The notes under the pieces were generated by a model that saw nothing but the letters and a program-made list of their open reading frames with translations, searched no databases and was not told the DNA's origin. Positions 32,581 through 47,500 of a stretch of DNA of 64,000 nucleotides are shown piece by piece. Each line of letters opens with the position of its first letter. Positions within the stretch are counted from its first letter, which is position 1. A program made the translations under genes and the position numbers. Source of the stretch: Sweltsa coloradensis (taxonomy: Eukaryota; Arthropoda; Insecta; Plecoptera; Chloroperlidae); contig JAMZAV010000647.1 in assembly GCA_024449915.1 (NCBI GenBank), positions 239,473 through 303,472 on the forward strand, written 5' to 3'.

Positions 32581-35500
32581 CTAAATCAAAAAGAGAGAGA
32601 GAGTTTAAAAAGTGGGCATTTCATCACATAAAAATATCAGATTGCACACCATAGTCATTCACCAAGTAGTTAGGGATGAAGACATCTTCAATAAAAGGGT
32701 GAGAAAACAGCAGATTTTATGTGATAAGCACAGCTGCAGTTTTGGGCAGAGGTTGAGGGCATAGACAATAAATGGTTCCAAACCAAAGCCTTAAACACCT
32801 GTGAAAACTCACCTTGGTAGGGTCAATAATTCCCTTTTCAAACATGTTGACATATTCATTGTTCATGGCATCATATCCCCAGTCTGCCTCGCCTTCTTCA
32901 ACCTTTGATACCACTACCGACGCGTCAATGCCAGCATTCTTGGCGATCTGCATACACGGCATACGCAGAGATTTGCGTACAATTGTAATGCCCATTTCCT
33001 AGAACAATACGATTAAATTATACTCCTCATTTTCACACATGAAACCCATAGCTCAATCTTTGGTAGGTACAAAAATAAAACTAAAATTTGTATTCATTGT
33101 TCATCTTCATTACCTGGTCGTGGTTGAGGGGTTTTAGAACTGAGAGGCCTGGAATACAGCGGAGCAAAGCAGTACCACCTCCAGCAACAATTCCTTCCTG
33201 AACGGCTGCACGGGTGGCATTTAGTGCGTCATTTACTCGGTCCTTCTTCTCGTTCACTTCAACCTGTGGAATGAAGAGGGAAAATTTAAAGCAAAGAAAT
33301 TACGGTAGTAACACACGTTCAACTAGCGGTTCAGTAAGTCGTCATGAAAACCATTTCTAATGCCGAGTGAACGTACCAGCTAAAAAAAGCTAAACTTAAA
33401 AATCAATGACAATATATTTAGAGAAAGAAAATCACGTAGGCCTACAAAATGGCTCTTAATAACTGGCCAGACGTGAACCAAAAAATATATATTACAGAAT
33501 GCATTCAAGCACTCGTGAGACTAGGTAAAAGATGGCTGGCTAGCCTAAATAAGAGTGTAAACAAATATGCCAAACACACCCATGTGTCAAACCAGCAAAA
33601 GTATGGGCTCACTGAGGTCAGACTACAATAAATCGCTTCGTAGGTTTGATCAGTTGACTCACAAGCATCAATCTAACTGAACAGCCAGAGAGCAGAAGCC
33701 ATCAAATCCTCGGCCTTCATTGTCATCATTCCTCGATTCTCGTAAACCACAACCTGCTATCCCTTAATTATGGAAAAAGTTTAGTTAGTATACTCCGAGG
33801 AAGCCTAGTGTCACGAGTATTAGGAGCATTTTTATTTTTATTTATTTAACATCTATCTTATTCAGTTAAAAAACTTATTTACAAAGTAAGTGAGTACCAA
33901 GCAGTTGAGGATTGGCAAGCAGCATAATTATAGAGCACCTGCCCAGCAGACGTGCTTTGTGAATATCCCCCCTTCCCCCACCACCAACCATGGTGTTGCT
34001 GGGGGGGATTATTGGATTAAGTAGTTTAAATAATTTGAATGCAGCTCACAGGTTGCAGAACTTATTAACCTGGATATACTTAAAAGAGGATGGGATAGTC
34101 GTGAAATTAAAACCACATGAAATTACAGTTTTTTCGTGATATCTCGAGAACGATGCAAAATATCTAAAAACTGATTCTTGACCGAACTCTGATTTTGTTA
34201 AAACAATATAATGCAAGAAACAATATTGTAATGTGTTGGTAATTAAGTTTATTATTAGAATTTTAATTAACTAGGGAAACGCCAAAGTCGTTAGACGAGT
34301 GAGTGAGCCATGTGTTGAGTACCCGGTAACATTCCCTTTCCTCCCCCTATCTAAGGCTAACCGTTAGATCCTAATGCACCACTCTAGCCTAGGGGATGTG
34401 GGAGGAAAGTCCAAGAACCAGCCACAGGTAGGGGGAGGAAAGGGGGGTTATCATGTCATAGTCATCATCGGTTGTTATCATCATCGTGTTGTATTGGCTG
34501 TCGTCGTTGGGGTAGTGGTCAAGGTAAGGAGGAAAGGTCCCCAAAACGACTGCCAGAGCTGGCCTCCAGTTACGGGGAGTTAAAATCTTCCATGCTTACG
34601 AGCTGATGTTTGCACCTTGATCACTGCATACTGCATTACAAATATTTTTTCCACTGCCTCCATTGCAACCGATTAGCATAGGAGGCAGTGATTTTTTTCC
34701 AAAGCAAAACCATTGTTGTACAGAATTCCTAAACATGGTAAGCCTATTTTTCTGTTTATTATTTCTTGTAGGTTTAAATCGAAATGGAGTTTGCTCATTT
34801 TGTTAGCAGTCCTAAGTTACCTGGTCACGGATGTCTGTTTAAAATTTCAGCTCAATCTATTTGGCCTGTTCGGCCGTATGAGCCTGGGACCCAAGTTTTG
34901 AAAAATGCGTTTGCAGCCACAAGCCACCGTCAAAACGTATTTCCTATCCCACCTCATTTCGATGACTCGAGTAAATTGCTAGTTTTGAAATCAAAACGTA
35001 CGTTGTGGGATAGATGGGTGTTGCTGTTAGTCATCGTTGCGATTGTTCCGAAAGAGTCAAAGCTTTGTGAATGTAAAACGTCCCCCAACCAATCAGAATT
35101 GCGTATTATTACGCCTAGCGCGCTCTAGCGCTAAAAAAAGAAACCATAGTGAAAAAACATTGCCTACGATTACGATGGCTGTCAACTCAAAAACCAATCA
35201 GGCACATGGAACCCAAGAGATACATGCTGTAGATGCAGGGGATCAAGCAGATAAGACAACGGAAAAGCGAGAAAACCTGCAGACCCACATGAATACAGAT
35301 GGTCCTGAATTCATGGAGGAACCAAGACTGGACCTCTCCTACAACACTGAGTCGGGAGATGATTCCATATACTCATCCGCAAAACAGTATTGGAGGAGAC
35401 GGGTATAGTGATAGTGATAGTGATAGTGTGTTTTTAGGTTTCAAGGAGGAGATCTGTAGCAGCAGCACACTTGTATTAAAAGAATTGTCAGAGGTGACAG

Positions 35501-38500
35501 GTAGGTGGCAGGAAGATGTTCTAGAAATGGAAAATGATAGACTTATGACTCACCCTTTTTGGTCAACCCACTCGTCACCAATGAATCCCTAACAACAACC
35601 CTAAATGTGACAGCAAGTACTGATATGGTGGGGAGGAAATATAAATTTAAAATATTACATCAGAATGCACAGTCAGTTAAAAATAAGGGGGAGCAGTTGG
35701 AAATATTATGTAAAGAGGAAACCCCAGATATATTTTGTATAACTGAACATGCATTAAGCAATCCTGAAATGTCTGAATTCACACTTGAGGGGTATTACCA
35801 AGTAGCCAGCTTTTGTAGGCAAACCCAAAAAGCAGGAGGGGTCATGATTTGTTCAAAAGAAGGTATCAATGTAGAGGAATTTAGAAAAGATATTAAATTA
35901 AAAATTACACAAGAAAATGATTTTGAGGTTGTGATAGGTAGAATACAGCATGATTCTTACATCACAATAATTATTACACTATATAGATCTCCAAATGGGA
36001 ATATTGACACCTTTTTTAATAAATTACATGAACTCTTAGAGATGGACTGCTTGAAAAAGATATTGTACTATGTGGTGACCTTAATATTGATGTACTAAAA
36101 AATGATAAGAATACGAGAACTCTTAAAGAATTAGCTAATATGTTTAAATTAAACATAACAATTAATGCTCCTACTAGGATTGCAATAACTAAAACATCAA
36201 TTTCTTCTTCTGCAATAGATAATATATTAACAAACATGGATAATGATATGTATCAAAGTGAGGTCATCATTTCAGCAATATCTGATCATTATGCTCAAGC
36301 AATAAATATATATCCTTTAGATCAATCTAAAAATGGAAAACATAGTAACAGAATACTTCTAACAGAATACAGGGACATGAGCAAGAGAAATATAACCATA
36401 TTTAATGACAGACTTTTAAATGTTTCATGGGATGCAATATACAATCATAAAACAGTGACCATGCATATGACACATTTGTAGATATAATAACTTTTCACTA
36501 CAATAAATCATTTCCAGCAAGAAAGGCAAAGATTCAGAACACAAAAAAGAAAAGTAATAAATGGATAACACAAAATGTGATGGAAATGTCAAGGAAAGTG
36601 AGGAGACTTGCGTTAAAACTTAAAAGGAATACAAATGTCAATGTTCTAAATAAATACAAAAAATGCAAAAAGGAATATAAAGATACAATTCGAAAAGCGA
36701 AGGCTCATAGAATCAAAGAACTAATAAGGAAATCAGAAAACAAAGGAAAAGATATATGGAATATGATTAATCTGGAAAGGGTTCAAAAAGAAAAAAGAAA
36801 ACTGAAACAGAATTTGAAATCACAGTAGATAATGAAACGGTCAGAAATGCAAAGCAAATTGGAAAACATATTCAATGACTACTTTATAAATATAGCCACA
36901 AAATTAACAGAAAGTCAAAAGAGAACTGAAAATGATGGGAAAAAACTGTTGCCTGAAATAGATCACTTATTTTGTCTCAATAATGTAAGTGAAGATGAAA
37001 CTTTGCGAATTATAAGAAATTTAAAGAATAAGAAATCAATAGGTCCAGATGGTTATCAAGCTTTCTTATAAAGAAATGTGCAAGAGTATTAGTAGAGCCA
37101 CTTACTTACTTAATTAATATGTCTCTTAATGACGGTGTTTTTCCAAAAGCTTTAAAGGTGGCGCGGGTAAAACCAATTTTGAAAGAGGGAAACACTCGAG
37201 ACATCAGAAATTATAGACCAGTTTCAATACTTAATGCTTTTTCAAAGGTGTTTGAAAGAGTAATGTATAATAGATTGTCCGAATACTTAGAGTCAAATGA
37301 GATAATAGCAAAAGAACAACATGGATTCAGAGAAAAGAGATCAACTGAAACAGCTCTTGCTGCCTTCATTGACAATGTTGTAACAGCGCTTGATCAGAAA
37401 AAAACACCAGTAGCCATTTATATGGATCTTTCAAAAGCTTTTGACTGTGTGGAGTATAATACATTAATAAGTAAACTGTTTTCATATGGAATAAAGGGAA
37501 ATGCCCTGCAATGGATATTTTCGTATCTACATGGAAGGACGCAATATGTAGAAATTTCTGACCATTTGAACAAAAAAACTAAATCTGAGAGGAAATATAT
37601 TAAACTGGGAGTACCACAGGATCAATACTAGGGCCTTTGTTTTTCAATATACTAATAAATGACATGCCATGTGCAATAAGTGAAGGGGATATGCTTCTGT
37701 ATGCAGATGACGCAACCACCATCCTTGCTCATGCACTTATAGAAACATTAGAAAAGACCGCTTTTATCAGTTTTAACGAAGTGGCGCAGTGGCTGCAACC
37801 AAATAACCTAATAATGAATAATAAGAAAACTAAATGTATGATATTCCCAAGGAAAAATATGGAAGATCAAAATATTTGTATCAGGTTGTGTGATGAAGAC
37901 CTTCCTATTGAACAAATAGACACAGCAAAGTTTTTAGGACTGTATATTGACAAGTGCTTATCGTGGGACATTCACACTGATATGTAGCAAATAAAATAAG
38001 CTCCAATATATATGTCTTACGTAAAATGAAAATATATGCAGATAGAAGTTTGCTGTTAGTAGTGTACTATGCCCTGATTGAGTCACATTTGAGCTATGGG
38101 TTAATAGTGTGGGGTAATACATCAAAAAACAATTTTCATAAGATCTTTGACATGCAAAAAAAAGCTTTAAGAATACTAGATAACAATAAGAAAGGGGATA
38201 CATGTAGAGGACATTTCAAAACGTTGAATATTCTTACTCTTGCATGCCTCTATATTTACAAAGTAATATTATTTTTAATTAATCATAGGGGAGATATAAA
38301 AAAAAACATCAATATTCATAATTACAATACTAGGAGGAAAAATGATATATTTGTGACATCCCATAGGCTGGCTGTGTATGAGAAAAGCCCCACATATGCA
38401 GGAATAATCCTTTTTAATAAGCTACCTGCCATTATCAAAAAACAAACCAACTGATACATTTAAAAAGGATCTTAGGACATTTCTTGTTGAAAAAGAACAC

Positions 38501-41500
38501 TACGATATTGAGGAGTTCTTGGCGGACAATAATAATATGTCTTGACAATACAATTTATTTTGCATATTATAGATGCCTAGACTTATATTATCTAGTAGCC
38601 TATCTTATATTAGTGCAAAAGTATTATTTTTATTGTGTATTATTGTATTGTTGTAAAAGTGTATTTTGTAATTAATGTAAATTAGTTTTAGTATTTTCTA
38701 TACATCCTAATATTCAAGTCTTAGTCTTTGAAAAGACGTGTTTAATAGCTAGCTAGCTTATAATGTAATGTTTAGAACTTGTTTACCTTGTCATAACATT
38801 GTAACAATATATGCTAGTATTAGGTATATAAAACAAGACAATAAAATGAAATGAAAATGAAATAGTGTAGAATGTCGATTCTTGAGTGTATAATGATACA
38901 TAGTAAGCATTGGATGAGCGTAGCGAGCGAAGCGAAGATTCCATTTCACTACACTGGAGGAAAAAAAAACGGAATGTTTTTTTTTGTTTGTCCGCACGAT
39001 CCGGCCTAAACCGATATTCCAATTGCGATGAAATTTTATGGAGGCCTTCGAAATCTCTGAACTTAGAACTGCCACGTTTTTAGCGCAATCGAAAAATTAT
39101 TCTCATTAAAATCGCAATTTTAGATTTTTTCAATTTTTGAAAAATTTCTTCTGCTTATAAACACCTAGATATGCTTTATCCGATTGCAATGATTTTTTCA
39201 CAGAACCATAATTTTATAAATTAAGATATTCTTGGAAAATTTAAGCGCAATCGAAAAATTATTTCTCATGAAAATCGAAATTTTAATTTTTTTTTCTGTC
39301 TTTAAACAATTCTTTGACTTATAACACCTACATGCTTCATCCGATTGCAGTGATTTTTCACAGAACCTTAATTTATGAATTAATATATTCGTGTCAAATT
39401 GAGCGCAATCGAATAATTATTTCTTATGAAAATCGCAATTTACGATTTTTCTGTTTTTAAATTAGGCCTACGAATAACTAAAAAAATTAAAAATTAAAGT
39501 TTTTTTTTTATTTATTTTAAATTATTTTTAAAAAAATCTTCAACTTAGTAATGATTTTTTCACAGAACAACAGAAAATCCGCATAACACATGTCAGCTCA
39601 ATACACCAATTACGCTCATCCAACAACGTGGCGGGACTAAAGCGTTTTCCTAGTTTAAAAAAATAGGTGATACATGATATACAAAGATAACGGTTTCAAC
39701 AAAAACATCCATTTTTACTTTCTAACAATGTGAACTAACAAATGATAAATAATAAATCAAAGTCACGGCCATCTATAATGAAAGCATACATTTCCTGAAA
39801 TAACTAAAAGATTCGTAAGTGAATCATAGGGGCGATGACATATATCACTAATCATCAAACCACGAGCTTTTCGGCCGTGGGTGGAAACGTACGTTTCGAA
39901 ACGTGCGTTATGATTTCAAAACTAGCATTTGGTTCAAAACGTACGTTTTGGTAGTCACGTGACCCTCCAAGTCACTCGTTTTCAGAGGTGACTGCAAACG
40001 CATTTTTCAAAACTTGGGCCCCTGGACAAGAATTAATCACGACAAGGCCCGATCGAGTAGCGTTATAAAGACTTTGTTTCGCTGCTCTCTCTCGTCTAAT
40101 TAAATGAATATCTTAAAGGGGTATTTAACCGCTAGACTCAAAAAATATATTTCATTCAGGCTAATTAGGAATGAATTTAGCAATCAACAGAAAAATTATT
40201 AGGGCCACCATGACCTCCCAAAAAATTGTCAAACATGATATTTTTAGAGCTAGGTCCCATCGGCAAAAATCTCCCATAAGAAATAACATGGGGACGATCT
40301 TTAAGCCCCGTGACCTTGGAAGGATTTTGATTTTAAAAAAATACTGGCTATTATTGACGTACTTTACAGCCTTTTCTGTAAATCCTCTGTGTTTTGTTTT
40401 CTAATTTGGGCAAGTGGTTCGGTCAAAATATGCTTATAACCAAGAAGGGGTGTGATTTTGGAGCGCATATTTTTGCGTGTTTGAGAGTATATTTGGGCAC
40501 AGTTTCAAGACACGATGTTATAAAGAGGCATTTTAGATTGGGACTGTGCTCTAGTATCTATGTGGACCAAAAAAGAAGCAGGTTAGAGCCGATTTAAGAA
40601 ATTTCCCAAAACACCAATTTTTGCAAATTTCTGGATCAAAAAAATTAAAAAATTCGTGTTAAATCACAGTTACAAGATATGATTTTTTAAACGGTCATTT
40701 AAGTGTAGTATTGTGCTATAGATCACGTGGTAAAAAATAATTTTTGGGGCTTTTAGCCCCTTTAAATACAAATCGAATCAATCAATATATTTGAATATTT
40801 TTTCTTGCATTATATTGTTCTAACAAAACCACAATTCGGTCTAGAATCAGTTTTTAATACTATTTTGCATCGTTCTCGAGATATCAAGAAAAAACTATAA
40901 TTTCGCGTGGTTTTAATTTCGCGACTCCCATCCTCTTAAATAGGGAAGACTCTTTTGTTTTAAACCCCAAAACAAATAATGCCATTTAAGTTAAACATAA
41001 GATTTTGCTCTGCATTCTAAATAAATCCGACTTTTCCGCTGTGGGAATTTTATTTTATGATATGTACATCACCTTAAAATATTGCTAAATTCAAATATTT
41101 CTTGTGCACTGGGAACGCCGCCTTAATGTTTGGGAATGAACTTAGCCGATAGCGGCAACACAGACAGGAGAAGGCATCAAGTTGCATGAGATTGTATTGT
41201 TTTGAATTTAGTTTACCACATTCGAGATTCCATCTAGTATGTTGGAACTGGCTTGCATTTTTATTGGTAATATCGATTCAATAATGACATTGCAATTTCA
41301 ATAAACGATAATGAAAAAAGTATTGATGTGCATCCCTAGCCTACTCTCAACAAACAGCATTAAGTTACTTGAATAACTCAGGCCAAACTTACTCCATTTT
41401 TAATACATTGAGCTAAAGAAACCTGAACAGTGAGGTAACCGAGGTCAGACTATAATAAATCGCTTCGTAGGTTTGATCAGTTGACTCACAAGCATCAATC

Positions 41501-44500
41501 TAACTGATCAGCCAGAGAGCAGAAGCCATCAAATCCTCGGCCTTCATTGTCATCATTCCTCGTAAGTCACAACTTTTGTCTATTTGGATTTTTATAACTG
41601 CCTGCTAAACTGAAACTGATCCAGTTCCAGACACATGCGGGCAAAGGTGGCCAATGTTGCCTCGAAGAATAAAATAAAACCCACACATAACAAAAACTTG
41701 TAAAAATACAGCCAAACCTTACACACTCAAAAGAAATGAGATCTAAAAAAAGTGCCAAGCTCATCTACTTTTCCACATTTGCGCATTCTTAATTCATAAA
41801 CGTACAGTGTCCCGTAAGCTTCGCAAAATAGAATTTGCAACTATTAATTTAAACGTAATAGTTCATTCAGATTCTTTTTTTTTCTAATTAATTTTAACGT
41901 AATGGACATGCAAATTCTATTTTGCCAAGCTTTTCAAGGATGTTGTTACGGGAGTGGGACCCCAGCTGTATGTTTATGAATTAAGAATGCGCAAATGTGG
42001 AAAAGTAGATGAGCTTGGCACTTTTTTTAGATCTCATTTCTTTTGAGTGTGTAAGGTTTGGCTGTATTTTTACAAGTTTTTGTTATGTGTGGGATCTCAT
42101 TACTTTTTCAAGTTCCATTGCAAAATTATTTGTTAAAATATAATAATTTTATCAAAGTCGATTTAATTGCTATGGTATTACTAGGGACCCTTGATTTTCG
42201 CGAGCACTTTGTTCGCGAATTTTCGCAATTTTGTTGATAAATGAAATTTGACAACAGATGTCGACCTTTGGTGACCTTGGCATTCAAATGGCGTCCGCGA
42301 GTTTTCGCGATTTTTAGGTTTTATGCGATTTTATTAATTTTATTACAAATTCACGAATTTTTCTGCGATTTCACAACTTTTTACGATGTTTTTAGTGTTC
42401 AAATCACAAAAAGTGCAGAATTATTTGAAAATCCCGCTAGATTTCAAGTTTCGATCATATTCAAGATGGCTGACTGTGAAATCGATTATTTCGCTAAAAG
42501 TTCGACTCATCGATTTTTCGGTCGATAGTCGACCATAGCAGCAGATAGTGATGCTTTGTGGTCTAAATTGCAGCTGTCTTGTATTCTGTGATAAATGCCG
42601 ATAAAATGACGAAAATAATCCCGCGCGAGTGTAAATAAAGATAAAGACATGTTATTTGTTTGATTTCAATAGACCTACACCTTGTTTCTTGCATCAGATG
42701 TGTTTCCAGGACAACAAAAGAGTTGACAGGCTGTCTGGGCCTACCTAACCTCAAATTCGCAATGTCTGAGGCACTGAGTTAAAGCTATTTAATGTTAAGT
42801 CTACCATAAGAAAATCGTTGATTTGTCAAAATTTTGAGAATAAGTGCCCTAAACATAGCCCTAAGCAATTCAAATGACACTGGACCCTAGGCCTAGGTTC
42901 TCACCTAGGCCTACTAGTATGGAGCAGGTTTAGGGCCTAGGCCTAGGCCATCTTCAGGAAACAACATAGCATTGGACCTTTTGGATACTACGGTTGTATC
43001 TAGGCCTAGTCGAGTTATGTCTGCAAAAAAATGCACAGAAGAAATTTAACTCCGAGATAATGTTATAGAACCTTGGCCTTGACCCCAACCTACACATCTC
43101 AAGCCCCTAGCCTAGGCCTATGTACACTTCATTTTTGTATGACATTCGTTGGTATGTAGTAGCTAGTTCGTTTCCTAGGCCTATACCTACCACGATATCA
43201 GGCTCTAGTCTCGATTTTTTAAATGGGAACAGTAGCCTAGGCCAAGTAAAGCAGTTCTTTTAGGCCTAGGCCCTAGCTATTTTGGCATAGGCCTAGGTCT
43301 AGATTAGTGTCTTCCATTACATTCTTGCTATATATAAATGATAACATTACAATATGCATGAATGACACACAGTCACATGCAAATTAACTAATTTATCCAC
43401 CGCTTTTTGTCGAGTTTTGATTTTAACACCGACTTTTTGCACCGCTTTTTAATATTTTTTGTACCGCTTTGTGGCGGTTTTATTAACCATGAATTAGGGT
43501 CCCTAGGTATTACCAATTAACAATAGAATGAAAAAATATAGTGGGTAAAGACTTGCTTTTTGTAAACAATGTAGGCGATTATTGTCACGTAACTAAAGTT
43601 ACTTGTTGATTGTATGCCTGTATAAGGCTTATTTTAAAACCTTTATTTGGAAGCCTTCCAGCTGCCACATTTTTTAGCGCAATCAAAAGATTATTTCTCA
43701 TAAAAATCGCAATTTTATGATTTTTTTCGAAAAAGATTTCTTCAACTTATAACACCTACATGAATCCTAGGGATGGGCAAAAGCGTGTATCTTACTAAAC
43801 GTGTACACGCTGGCTGTCTGTTCGTCTACACGTGTACACGCGTGTAGGCCCTGTGTATATTTTAAGATATCTGAAAAAAAGTTGGACATGTTTATTTAAT
43901 ACTGTATATTTTTATTGCATTCTGAACAGTATTCACGGCGACGGCGTTCGGTTCAGTTTATCAGTCAGTAAATGACGTGGCTGATGTTTCATTGACCTAG
44001 AAAGTTAAAAGGGTGATGGTATGGTTGAGGCTTGCGTGATGAAGAGGGCGGGGGGGGGGGGGGGGGAGATAAGGCTTGTGATTTACCATAGTTCTCGTGA
44101 TACTTGAATTGTGCAGCAACTCCTTCGCGCACAGTTGGCATTTAACCTTCTTTCCCGCATCTATCTTATCAAAGAACTTCCACTCAAGAGATATTCTAAA
44201 CAATAAACAGTCGTGCGTCACTGACTCAAATCTCAACACGCGTAAACAACTAAGCGGGCGGCGGGCGACGAGCGGCGAGCGACTGCGAGCGGTCTGGAAC
44301 CATCTGGAATGTGTTGGCCGGTCAGGGGGGGGGAGGGAGGGGGAAGGCAAGACCACCGTGGCAAGGAATCGCAACCAACTTACCGTTTAGCGGGAAGGCG
44401 GCGGCGGCGGCTAACTGAAAGAGCTCGTATTTCAAAATAGAATTTTGAAATCTGAAATCTCGACGACTGAACAATGTCAATTGAAAGTCGACGTGTATTT

Positions 44501-47500
44501 TTTTTTAAAATTATGTACACGTGTACACTTAGACGGACATACGTGTACACGTCTCATCCCTAATGAATCCGATTGTAACGATTTTTCCACAGAACCTTTA
44601 TTTTATGAATTAATATATTCGCGTGAAATTTGAGCGCAATCGAAAAATTATTTCTCATGAAAATCGCAATTTTACGATTTTTAAACAATTTCTTCGACTT
44701 ATATAACACCTAGGCCTACATGCTTTATCCGATTGTACTTATTTTTTCACGGCTTCAGTTTATGAATTAATATATTTGTGTGAAATTTGAGCGAAATAAA
44801 AAAATTATTTCTCATGAAAATCAAAATTTTACGCTTTTTTCCTTTAAAAAAAATCTTCGACTTGTAACACCTAGTAGGTACATGCTTTATTTGATTGTAA
44901 TGTAGTGTGTAATGTAATGTGCGCCCCTGATCCTCATGTTGTTGTCGTAAAAATTAAAACAATATTACCAAGCTTGTCTCGCAGGCCATAGCAATGGGAA
45001 AACAAAATCAATTTAAATACCATCTGCACAACACATGGCAGCTCAAAGCACCAATTACGCTCATCCAACAACGCGCCTGGAAAAGCGTTTGCGTAGCTTC
45101 CTCATATCTAAAATGAATATGATAGAAGTGTACCCTGGACAAAATTCTACCCCAGAGATGATTCAGATTGGGAGTTTTTTTTTAGGGGATCAAATTTGGA
45201 AATAAAGTGCGGCTTATATGCGTGTAAATACGGTACTGTAACGTGACTTTACTCTTAAAGAAAATGCTGGCGGCGATGGTTATCATAGTAGACAGAGGAG
45301 TGGGAGGGGGATTCAATTGAACTGCAGAAATGTGATTGCGGCAGGATATTTAATGCCGAGTAGGCCTACCTATTATTATTGATTAAGATACGGTATTGCA
45401 ATTTTTCTCAAGTTACTTACTAGGGAAATGCCAAAGTAGTTGTTAAACAAGTGAGTGAGCCATTGTGTTGAGTACCCGGTAACATTACTTTTCTTCTCCC
45501 TACCTTATGCCTTCCTAGCCTATCATGCTAGAGTGGCGCATTATGGACTTACAGTTGACGCACCCTTAAACCAACTAAACTTAAAAACCCTATTGTTGGA
45601 TGAGCATAGCGAGCGTAGCGAAGATTCCATTTCACTACACTGGAGAAAAAAATCCGGAATGTCTTTTTTCTTTTTTTCTGAATTTTTGTGTCTGTTAACA
45701 CGATTCCGGCTAAACCGATACTCCAATTGCAATGAAATTTTCTGGAGACCTTTGAAATCTCTGAACTTAGAACTGCACGGTTCGAAAATCGATGGAAAAA
45801 TTATTTCTCATGAAAATTGAAATTTTACGATTTTTTTTATTTTCTTGTTTTTTCTGTTTGTGTTTGTTAACACGATTCCAGCTTTACCGATAATCCAATT
45901 TCGATGAAATTTTCTGGAGGCCTTTAAAATCTCTGGACTTAGAACTGCCACGTTTTTTAGCGCAATCGAAAGATTATTTCTCATAAAAATCGTAATTTTA
46001 GGATTTTTTTTGTTTTTCTTATTTTTTCTGTTTGTATTTTTTTTGTGTTTGTTAACATGATTCCGGCTAAACCAATACTACAATTGAGATGAAATTTTAT
46101 GGAGGTATTCGAAATCACTGAACTTAGAACTGTCACGTTTTGAACGCAATCTAAAAATTATTTCTCATCAAAATCGCAATTTTACGATTTTTTTTTCGAT
46201 TTTTAAAAATTGTCTTCGACTTATAACACCTACATGCTTTATTTGATTGTAATAATTTTTTTACAGAACTTTAATGTTATGAATTAATATATTCATGTAA
46301 AATTTGAGCGTAATCTAAAAATTATTTCTCATGAAAATCGCAATTCTTCACTTTTTTCGGTTCAAAAAAAAATTCTTCGGCTTTAGGCCTATAACACCTA
46401 CATGCTTTATCCGATTGTAATGATTTTTTCACAAAACCCCAATTTTATGAATTTATATATTAATGTGAAATTTGAGCGCAATCAAAAAATTATTTCTCAT
46501 GAAAATCGCAATTTCACGTTTTTCGTCTAAAATAAATACGCTCATCCAACAACGCGCCTGAAAAAGCGTTTGCGAAGCTTCCTAGTTTATACCAATATAA
46601 TTACTAGGAAAACGCTTTAGTCCCGCCGCGTTGTTGGATGAGCGTAATTGGTGCATTGAGCTGCCATGTGTTATGCGGATTTTCTGTTGTTCTGTGAAAA
46701 AATTATTACTAAATTCAAGATTTTTTTTAAAATTAATTTAAATTAAATAAAAAATAAACATTAATTTTTAATTTTTGTAATAAATCGTAATTTTAAAAAA
46801 GAAAAAAATCGTAAAATTGCGATTTTCATAAGAAAAAATTATTCGATTGCGCTCAAATTTCACAAAAATATATTAATTCATAAAATTAAGGTTCTGTAAA
46901 AAATCATAAAAATCGGATAAAGCATGTAGGTGTTATAAGTCGAAGACATGTTTTAAAAATCGAAAAAAATCGTAAAATTGCGATTTTCATGAGAAATAAT
47001 TTTCCGATTGCGCTAAAAAACGTGGCAGTTCTAAGTTCAGAGATTTCAAAGGCCTCCATAAAATTTCATCGCAATTGGAGTATCGGTTTAGCCGGAATCG
47101 TGTTAACAAACACACAATAATACAAACAGAAAAAAAGAAAGAAAAAGAAAGAAAAACATTCCGGATTTTTTTCTCCAGTGTAGTGAAATGGAATCTTCGC
47201 TTCGCTCGCTACGCTCATCCAAAAATTATTAAACATGTTTTGAAATGCATATAACGCAGCTGTAGTCCACCATCTGTGACAATACTTTGGAAAACAGCCA
47301 ATACAAAATACGTGTAAATAATTGCAAGGTTTACTCAATCTCCGAAAGGAATTTGGGGGTACCTTGACGTGCAACATTCGATATACCTTGGACACGGCAT
47401 TTCACAGCCAGGCAAATAACAAACAAAAAATATTTTTTCAGAATCAAAACCATTGTTAAAATAATTTCTAAACATTGGCAGCCTTTTTTTCAATTTATTA

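Noticed and set aside
44097..44390. Plus-strand frame over the hAT element
   Set aside because: It is opposite the BED zinc-finger frame and low in complexity.
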